The position numbers were made by a program, and so were the translations under genes. Shown here piece after piece: positions 57,931 to 64,000 of a stretch of 64,000 bases of DNA. Every line of letters starts with the position of its first letter. The first letter of the stretch is position 1. The notes below the pieces were generated by a model, which had not been told where the DNA came from, made no database searches, and saw only the letters and a list, made by a program, of their open reading frames with translations. The DNA lies in the NCBI RefSeq assembly GCF_023159225.1, contig NC_063162.1, positions 88,937,438 to 89,001,437 of the forward strand. Direction: 5' to 3'. Origin of the DNA: Perognathus longimembris pacificus (Eukaryota > Chordata > Mammalia > Rodentia > Heteromyidae).

Positions 57931-58234
57931 GGGGTTAAGAGTATGGCTTAAGGGGCTGGGGAAATGGCCTAGTGGCAAGAGAGCTTGCCTCGTATACATG
58001 AGGCCCTGGGTTCAATTCCCCAGCACCACATATACAGAAAACGGCCAGAAGTGGCGCTGTGGCTCAAGTGGTAGAGTGCTAGCCTTGAGCAAAAGGAAGC
58101 CAGGGACAGTGCTCAGGCCCTGAGTCCAAGGCCCAGGACTGGCAAAAAAAAAAAAAAAAAAGAGTATGGCTTAAGTTGTAGAGTGCCTGCCTAGGAAATA
58201 TAAGCCCTGTGTTCAAATCTTAGTACTGAAAAAG
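57931..58234 (+). mobile_element. Old ID monomer split by a younger SINE
   Basis: 57931-57951 (GGGGTTAAGAGTATGGCTTAA) and 58175-58234 ('gttgtagagtgcctgcc', 'gtgttcaaatcttagtactg') join into one ID-type element when the SINE 57952-58159 and one duplication are removed. Confidence 0.85.
57952..58159 (+). mobile_element. IDL-Geo dimeric SINE, inside an ID element
   Basis: Full dimer with the GTATACATGAGGCCCTGGG form. Duplication AAGAGTATGGCTTAA (57937-57951, 58160-58174) is itself ID-element sequence. Confidence 0.97.
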
Positions 58235-58249
58235 TGAATATATAAAATT

Positions 58250-58515
58250 TCTGGCTGGATGTGATGGAACCTGCCTGTAATTCCAGCTGCTTGGGAGGTA
58301 GAGAGGGTCATGGTTTAAGGCCAATCTGGGCAAAACTTAAGAAGACTCCATCTCAACCAATAAGTTGGGCATGGAATTGTGCACATATGATCCCAAGTAT
58401 GCAGGAAGTGTAGGTAGTGAGACCCTTGTAAAAAATGACTGAAGAAAAAAGTTAAGAACATGTCTCAAGAAGTAGTGCAGTATCTGCCTGTAAAGTATGA
58501 GGCCAGTACTACTAG
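58250..58515 (+). mobile_element. Old B1-like dimer plus tRNA-like tail
   Basis: 'ggatgtgatggaacctgcctgtaattcc' and 'aatctgggcaaaac' (first B1 arm), 'gttgggcatggaattgtg' and 'gtagtgagacccttg' (second arm), then 'ctgcctgtaaagtatgaggcc' like an ID/dID tail. Old and diverged. Confidence 0.6.
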
Positions 58516-58534
58516 CACATTAAAAAAGAATACA

Positions 58535-58742
58535 GGGGCTGGGGATATAGCCTAGTGGCAAGAATGCCTGCCTCGGATACACGAGGCCCTAGGTTCGATT
58601 CCCCAGCACCACATATACAGAAAACGGCCAGAAGCGGCGCTGTGGCTCAAGTGGCAGAGTGCTAGCCTTGAGCGGGAAGAAGCCAGGGACAGTGCTCAGG
58701 CCCTGAGTCCAAGGCCCAGGACTGGCCAAAAAAAAAAAAAAA
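58535..58742 (+). mobile_element. IDL-Geo SINE, young subfamily, in the L1M
   Basis: Pol III box A-like TAGCCTAGTGG at 58548-58558 and box B GGTTCGATTCC at 58592-58602 are intact in the left monomer. Long poly(A). Duplication AAAAAAGAATACA at 58522-58534 and 58743-58755. Confidence 0.97.
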
Positions 58743-59271
58743 AAAAAAGAATACAATTAGGAAGAAACTAGTCAAATATATGCACATTGAAAATGATGAA
58801 ATATTGATAGAGGAAATAGATGAAAGTTACCTTACATTCATGAAATAGGAAAATTTATATTGTAAAAGTTCCTATAGTACCCAAAGCAATCTTCACAGTA
58901 TAATCTGTATCAAAATTCAAATGAGAGTTTTCAGAGAAATGAAGAAAAACAATTCTACAATTGTATAGCCCAAGTCAGTCTTGAGAAACAAGAACAAAGC
59001 TAAAAAAATCATACCTAGATTTCGAAGTACACTGTGCAATCATAATGGTACTATCATAAACACACACAAATAGACCAGTGGAATAGAATACAGAGCCCCA
59101 AAATAAAGCCAAGAACATAAAAGACAGAACAATGAAACAATGATCTCCTCTATAAATAGTGCTGGGGAAGCTGTATATCCACAAGCAAAGCAATGAAACC
59201 ATGCCTTTATCTCACACCATACACAAAAATAAACAAAATGTACTCAAAGTTTTATGCATATATATAGGTTT

Positions 59272-59308
<37 letters not shown>
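59272..59308. repeat. (TG)n microsatellite
   Basis: About 18 TG units inside the old L1. Confidence 0.96.
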
Positions 59309-59316
<8 letters not shown>

Positions 59317-59515
59317 TATGTATATAACCTTTGAGATCTATGGACTGGATCTGAAGTCATCACCAAAAACAAAGAAACAAAAAACAGATAACTACTGGAT
59401 ATGTTAATTAGAAAAACTGTGCCAATCTCTTCACAATGTGTATTTATTAAAGTACCATGTTCTATATATAAGTGTAATTTTGTCATTTATGCCTCAATAA
59501 ATCTGAGATCTAAAT

Positions 59516-60034
59516 AAAATATGAGAGGAATTGCTCAGACAAAAATGTCAGGCAACAAACTCATGGTGTCTTTGCAAGGAGACAAGATTATCCAACAGAG
59601 AGGTGATGTGAGGTGGGCAGGGAAAATGAGATGGCAGGAATGAAAATATTAGGTGAAAACATTTAAACTATTTTCTCTAGATAATATGAGACTAGATTTT
59701 TAAGGGATGACAACTTGTACAAAGGGAAATTTTAAAATTAATCTGCAATAATATGGAAGTAGTAAATAAGATTATGAGGGCTGAGACTGTACTTGTCTTA
59801 CAGTTATGTCCTGGCATAAGGTCCAATTAAAGCAGGAAAGTGCTTGATAAGGCATTGAAAAGTGCTTGATAAGAGATTGGAAAGAGGACAGTGAAATGTA
59901 GCTGGGTATGCAAGGAGGAGACTGGTATGCAAGCAAAATTGGACCAATGCCTGAGTGCTGAGTTGTTCTCATCATGAACCTCAGGTTCCTGTGAGACATT
60001 GGGGTTGGAAATGCTTTATTACTCATACAGCACA
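59516..60034. other. Unassigned sequence
   Basis: No gene or repeat recognised. A short repeat AAAGTGCTTGATAAG occurs twice near 59836 and 59859. Confidence 0.5.
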
Positions 60035-60416
60035 ATGTGTGAATGTGTGCTTATTTGGAAATCCAGCTTTTACAAATATAATGAAGTTAAGATAAGGTTA
60101 TAACGGATGGTGATGGGCTCTAAACCAATGCTTGCTATCTTTTTTCAAGACAGAAAAGGAGGGAGACACAGAAGAACAGATCCACATAAAGACAGAGGAA
60201 GGGGTTTGAATTAAGTAGCCACAGCCAAAGAACACCTGCAGTCTTTTGGAAGAGACCTGGAATGATTCTTCTTTAAAGCTTTCAGAGGGACAGGAGTTCT
60301 GCTGATAACTCACTTTCAAACTTTGAGCCTTCAGAACTGTGCAAGAATAAGTATCTGTTCTTTTAAACCATCAAATTCATATCACTTGTTAAGAGAGCCC
60401 TAGAAAACTAATATAG
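60035..60416 (+). mobile_element. MLT1 LTR (ERVL-MaLR)
   Basis: Nearly the full MLT1 order: 'ttatttggaaatccagc', 'gaagttaagataaggttata', 'gggctctaaaccaatg', 'ggaatgattcttctttaaagc', 'cagagggacaggagttctgctga', 'cttcagaactgtgcaagaataagt' in pieces, ending 'agccctagaaaactaatata'. Solo LTR, no internal region seen. Confidence 0.85.
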
Positions 60417-60459
60417 ATATTTCCTCAGGAAAGGTTATCAGTACAAGGGTACTTTGTTG

Positions 60460-60950
60460 ATCAAGCGTTGGCTGAGATTTCTGTCCACAGACTGTACCAG
60501 TTTACACTCCCACCAACAACATACAGAAATTTGCACATTTCTACCAACACTTGAATTATCCAGCTTTGTAACTCTGCTATCCTAACACTACAAAGTGATG
60601 TTTCATCATTCATTTAATTTTTCCATTTTCCTGAGTATGTTGTATTTTGAGTGTTTCATGGTATGTTTTTTAGCTTTGGTTTTTTTCACCCTCCTTTGGG
60701 GAATGGTCTTCCCACATTCTTTGCTGATATTCCCATTGGGATGCTTCCTTTTTCTTATTGACTTGCAGGAGTTTGGTTTGCATTCAGTGCAATTGATGTG
60801 TTACCAATACAATTCCTCATTTATTTTAGACATTGCAAATACCTCTTCCCACTTTTTAGCTAACTTTTAGTCTTGCCCACAGTGTCCATCAAGGAGCAGA
60901 AGTTTAATGTTTAATTTATCTCACTTTCTGTTTGTCTTCCTCCATGCTAA
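60460..60950 (-). mobile_element. Ancient L1 ORF2 remnant
   Basis: 'accagtttacactcccaccaacaac', 'ctaccaacacttg' and 'aggagcagaagtttaatg' are antisense L1 landmarks in the expected order with gaps. Confidence 0.7.
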
Positions 60951-61349
60951 ACTATACTATAACCCCTTTAACTGGATTTGTTGGAATTTGCTAAATGACA
61001 TGGCATCACGTTAGATTATTCTCTCTTCACTTGCCCTTCAACTGTTGCACATTAATTATTTTCTGAACTAAGTAAACTGCAGTCATATGCAATAAATCAG
61101 AACTGGAAATGGCAGTCCTTATTCCATAATAGAAAACGCTGCAACTGATTAGAAATATTCAGGAACTCAGGGACATTCTTTGGAGTCAGGTTGTTCACAT
61201 GTGGATTTGATCACTTGCAGCCTGGCTAGAGTTACAAACTCCACAGGGAACCTACTGTTCCATCCAGGCAACAGCCCATGTTCAGGGCCAGTTGTACAAG
61301 TGATAAGAGGTATGGGGGATTTTGAGAGATGAGTGTTCCCTGAATCATA
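60951..61349. other. Unassigned sequence
   Basis: No gene or clear repeat recognised. Confidence 0.45.
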
Positions 61350-61515
61350 CAAGGTGAGAGCTGGAAAGGCCCTCAGGGATCATCCAGTCACTCCTTCATT
61401 TTACAGATGCAGGAAGTAAGATCCAGAGAAATGAAGGGGCTTGTTCAAGTCTTATGGCTGCCAGTAAATTGCTGGAGCTAGAACTCAGATTTCTTGATTC
61501 CCATTTTAGTGTGTG
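61350..61515 (+). mobile_element. MIR-type SINE
   Basis: 'gagagctggaaaggccctcagggatcatcc', 'ttcattttacagatgcagg', 'agatccagagaaatgaagg', 'agctagaactcagatttc' (in pieces) give the MIR/MIR3-like order. Confidence 0.75.
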
Positions 61516-61996
61516 TTGTCTTTTTGTTGTTTGTATTGTTTTGTTTTTTTACTATCAGGATATCACAAGGCATATTTTGAAAGGTGCTTGATGGAAGCTA
61601 GGACTTAATTGGGGAGGTCGGCCATCCCTGGAACCCACTCAACCCCTCAACCTCATCATTTGCCATTCTAGGGTAGTTCTGTCTCATCATGCTTGTACTC
61701 CACCTTCCACTCTTATCTAAATCAAGTCTTTACTATGGGCATGCATAATTGGGCTTGGTATTTCTTCCTTCTACTTGCTCAGTTTTACCTCCTTCATGAC
61801 AATGATAACTAATATGATTTTTCTCTCTTCTTTAGCTTCTCATAAATACAACTTAACCTCAATTATATGCAGCATCTTTTTCTGAAATGTTTCCATTGTA
61901 CAATTGACTAAGAAAGTCACTTAATGTCTTGGTGCCTTACTCAATTTATTCACTAATAACAAAAGAAATATTGATCAAAGTACAAGGTTCTATTGT
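61516..61996. other. Unassigned sequence
   Basis: No gene or repeat recognised. Confidence 0.5.
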
Positions 61997-61997
61997 A

Positions 61998-62038
61998 ATA
62001 TATATATATATATGTGTGAATACATATATATATATATA
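61998..62038. repeat. (TA)n microsatellite
   Basis: Two TA runs separated by TGTGTGAATACA. Confidence 0.9.
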
Positions 62039-62073
62039 ATTTCCTATAATCATCCCTGAACAAATTCATTTCT

Positions 62074-62285
62074 TTTTTTTTTTTTTTTCGGCCAGTCCTG
62101 GGGATTGGACTCAGAGCCTGAGCACTGTCCCTGGCTTCTTTTTGCTCAAGGCTAACACTCTGGCACTTGAGCCACAGCGCCACTTCTGGCCATTTTCTGT
62201 ATATGTGGTGCTGAGGAATTGAACCCAGGGCCTCATGTATATGAGGCAGGCACTCTTGCCACTAGGCCATATCCCCAGCCCCCCT
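62074..62285 (-). mobile_element. IDL-Geo dimeric SINE
   Basis: Full reversed dimer. Duplication AACAAATTCATTTCT at 62059-62073 and 62286-62300. Confidence 0.96.
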
Positions 62286-62354
62286 AACAAATTCATTTCT
62301 AAGGATGCTTTTATGTCTAATTCTCAAGGAAAAAGACTCTGGTTTCTAGTGCAA

Positions 62355-62510
62355 TTCCCTTAGGTTACTGTTTCTCAGCTGGAGACAAGTTTGTTCTCCA
62401 GAGAACATTTCATAACATTAGGTTGTCCAAACTTAGCAAGGTAGGTGCTACTGTAATATATTAGGTAGGGGGCCAGGAAAGATGCTAGACAGTCTACATT
62501 GTACATATCA
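62355..62510 (+). mobile_element. MER20 (hAT DNA transposon relic)
   Basis: 'ctgtttctcagctggagac', 'gaacatttcataacattagg', 'gtgctactgtaatatattagg' and 'gatgctagacagtctacattg' follow the MER20 order. Confidence 0.65.
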
Positions 62511-63476
62511 ATTACTTACTAGAAGAGATCTCTCCATTGCAAATAGCAATAACAACAAGGTCCAGTGACCCTGTCTTAGTCTCTAATCCAACACTAAATG
62601 AACACTAACATCAATCAAAGAACATTGCCTTCATGGAGGGGATACTGTTGGATATGGAGCTGTATGGTAAAAAGAAAAGGAAGTGAGCACTCATACAAGA
62701 ATAATACTAAGTCAGAGAAGAGGATCTCATTTTTCTTAAGTCTGTGAAGAGCATAATTTTCTTAGTCAAAGGGTGAGAAGAGAGTACAGTAAAGAAGGAA
62801 ATATTTGATGGGAGAAAATTGAGAACTGAGAAATTACTTACTTTGTATGAGGCATTAATTTAAATAGTTCATCTTCCAGATATCTCCAGAGGAACAGCAT
62901 GTGATTATGATAAGTAGTGATCATGATAACTGGAACACATGAAGGAAAGTTCTGGGAACTATAATTTATGTTAAGAAATCTCCTACTTATATGGCCCTAA
63001 TTCTTACCTTCCCTTGAAACAAAGTCTGGGTAGTGAACGTGACTTTTGTTAATAGCCAAGGAGAAGAACTGATTCCATGGTCTCTGACCTCCAGATAATC
63101 CACATGTGCTCTTTTCAGTCCCCTCCTCAGAGTGTTCTGGGATGGGGATGATGGATGGTTAAATGCTTCCCAGCCTTTGTCATGGGTATTCTATCAATGT
63201 TTTCTGTCATTCTGCCATGTCTATTTCTCCTTGGGTTAGAACATGCAAGAAAGACAATTATGTCTTTGCCACTCATTCCCTGTCCTATCATTTACCAAAT
63301 AAAATAACAAATATTCTAGATCTACAAAATAGAAATTTCCCCTAAAATCTGGGATTAGAGGTGAAAGGCATGCTCTAAAATTCTGTTGGGAAGGAAATCG
63401 TTGTTCCCAAACTCTTAACTCGTCATAGGAATTCTGTTACTAACTATCCTATCTACTAGAGGTATCTGGAAAGGTT
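62511..63476. other. Unassigned sequence
   Basis: No gene or repeat recognised. Confidence 0.5.
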
Positions 63477-63491
63477 TTTGTTTAGATTTTT

Positions 63492-63705
63492 TTTTTTTTT
63501 TTTTTTTTTGCCAGTCCTGGGGCTTGGACTCAGGGCCTGAGCACTGTCCCTGGCTTCTTTTTTTTTGCTCAAGGCTAGCACTCTGCCACTTGAGCCACAG
63601 CGCCACTTCTGGCCGTTTTCTGTATATGTGGTACTGGGGAATTGAACCCAGGGCCTCATGTATACAAGGCAAGCACTCTTGCCACTAGGCCATATCCCCA
63701 GCCCC
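63492..63705 (-). mobile_element. IDL-Geo dimeric SINE
   Basis: Full reversed dimer with long poly(T) and a second T-run expansion at ~63558-63566 in the right monomer. Duplication TTTGTTTAGATTTTT at 63477-63491 and 63706-63720. Confidence 0.96.
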
Positions 63706-64000
63706 TTTGTTTAGATTTTTGCTGGGGAGAGAACAAATACTTAAACGATGAACTTCATGAAAACATTTCAGTTCCTTGAAAACTCTACTAATCATAATTG
63801 CTTCCTGCAATATATTACTTCATAGCTTCTCGCTGAAGCAAGCTTTTCCTAAGGGGACTTCCAGCAGTTCATTTCAGATCTTGAATCCATGAACAAGTCC
63901 AGACTGAACTAGATATATAAGCAATACTTAAACTTTTTATGGTTTATATTTCTATCTGTTGCATGGGATTATAAACTGGATCCATAGAAAAATGAGTTAT

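Larger units (their letters stand above)
57140..59515 (+). mobile_element. Ancient L1 (L1M-type), ORF2 to 3' end, host of nested SINEs
   Basis: Pieces in order on the + strand: 57160-57279 ('gaatgaaggctaaaaatcat', 'gacaaaattaaacatcc'), 57495-57930 (reverse transcriptase, active-site box reads FSDD at 57730-57741; then 'aaaaatcaacatacaaaaatca'), 58750-59270 ('agaccagtggaatagaatacagagcccc' in pieces), and 3' UTR end 59398-59515 ('atatgttaattag', 'gcctcaataaatctg'). Frames are ruined. A TG run at 59272-59308 lies near its end. Confidence 0.8.

Noticed and set aside
58535..58610. tRNA-like pol III boxes that could suggest tRNA genes
   Set aside because: Boxes A and B belong to SINE monomers; the sequence does not fold into a full tRNA cloverleaf and is repeated throughout the window.

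Overview
The window looks like non-coding nuclear DNA from a rodent of the superfamily Geomyoidea (kangaroo rats, pocket mice, pocket gophers). The main clue is 19 copies, on both strands, of a dimeric SINE. Its left half is ID/tRNA-Ala-like and its right half matches the 'Geo' monomer, which I recall being described as IDL-Geo and restricted to Geomyoidea. Rodent B1-type SINEs joined to a tRNA-like tail, simple ID elements, several L1 ages and old mammalian repeats (MIR, L2, MER5A, MER20, MLT1) support a rodent. I cannot name the species. No protein-coding gene, functional RNA gene, CRISPR array or operon is supported. Most longer open frames lie inside L1 or SINE copies.

Layout. 1-3.0 kb: an inverted L1 split by a solo LTR with a 6-bp target duplication, then an old L1. 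3.0-6.4 kb: SINEs and two probable MaLR LTRs. 6.4-7.9 kb: an inverted L1 carrying a SINE that holds a TA microsatellite. 8.1-10.3 kb: mostly unassigned. 10.3-15.6 kb: SINEs, a third inverted L1, MIRs. 15.6-23.5 kb: unassigned DNA with SINEs, L2 fragments and a 107-bp L1. 23.5-26.5 kb: a 3-kb L1 inverted at its 5' side, with intact target duplications. 28.5-29.6 kb: an inverted L1 with the same internal junction as the 6.4-kb copy. 30-48.9 kb: the most repeat-poor part, with two weak exon-like segments at 40.0 and 41.3 kb. 49.1-52.4 kb: an L1 with both ends but most of its coding body missing. 54-61 kb: a SINE, an MLT1 LTR with internal sequence, an old L1 loaded with nested SINEs, a second MLT1 LTR. 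61-64 kb: MIR, MER20 and two SINEs.

The sequences relate to each other as mobile DNA, not as a pathway. L1 supplied the enzymes; SINEs and defective L1 copies were inserted by them, as the A-rich 12-17 bp target duplications show. SINE tails then seeded many of the microsatellites. I did not find a new cellular system. The best leads are a rearranged L1 that seems to have been copied as a unit (6.4 and 28.5 kb), the internally deleted L1 with both termini (49.1 kb), and the homology between the tails of the two SINE families. Repeat family names come from recognition by eye, so older family boundaries are approximate.
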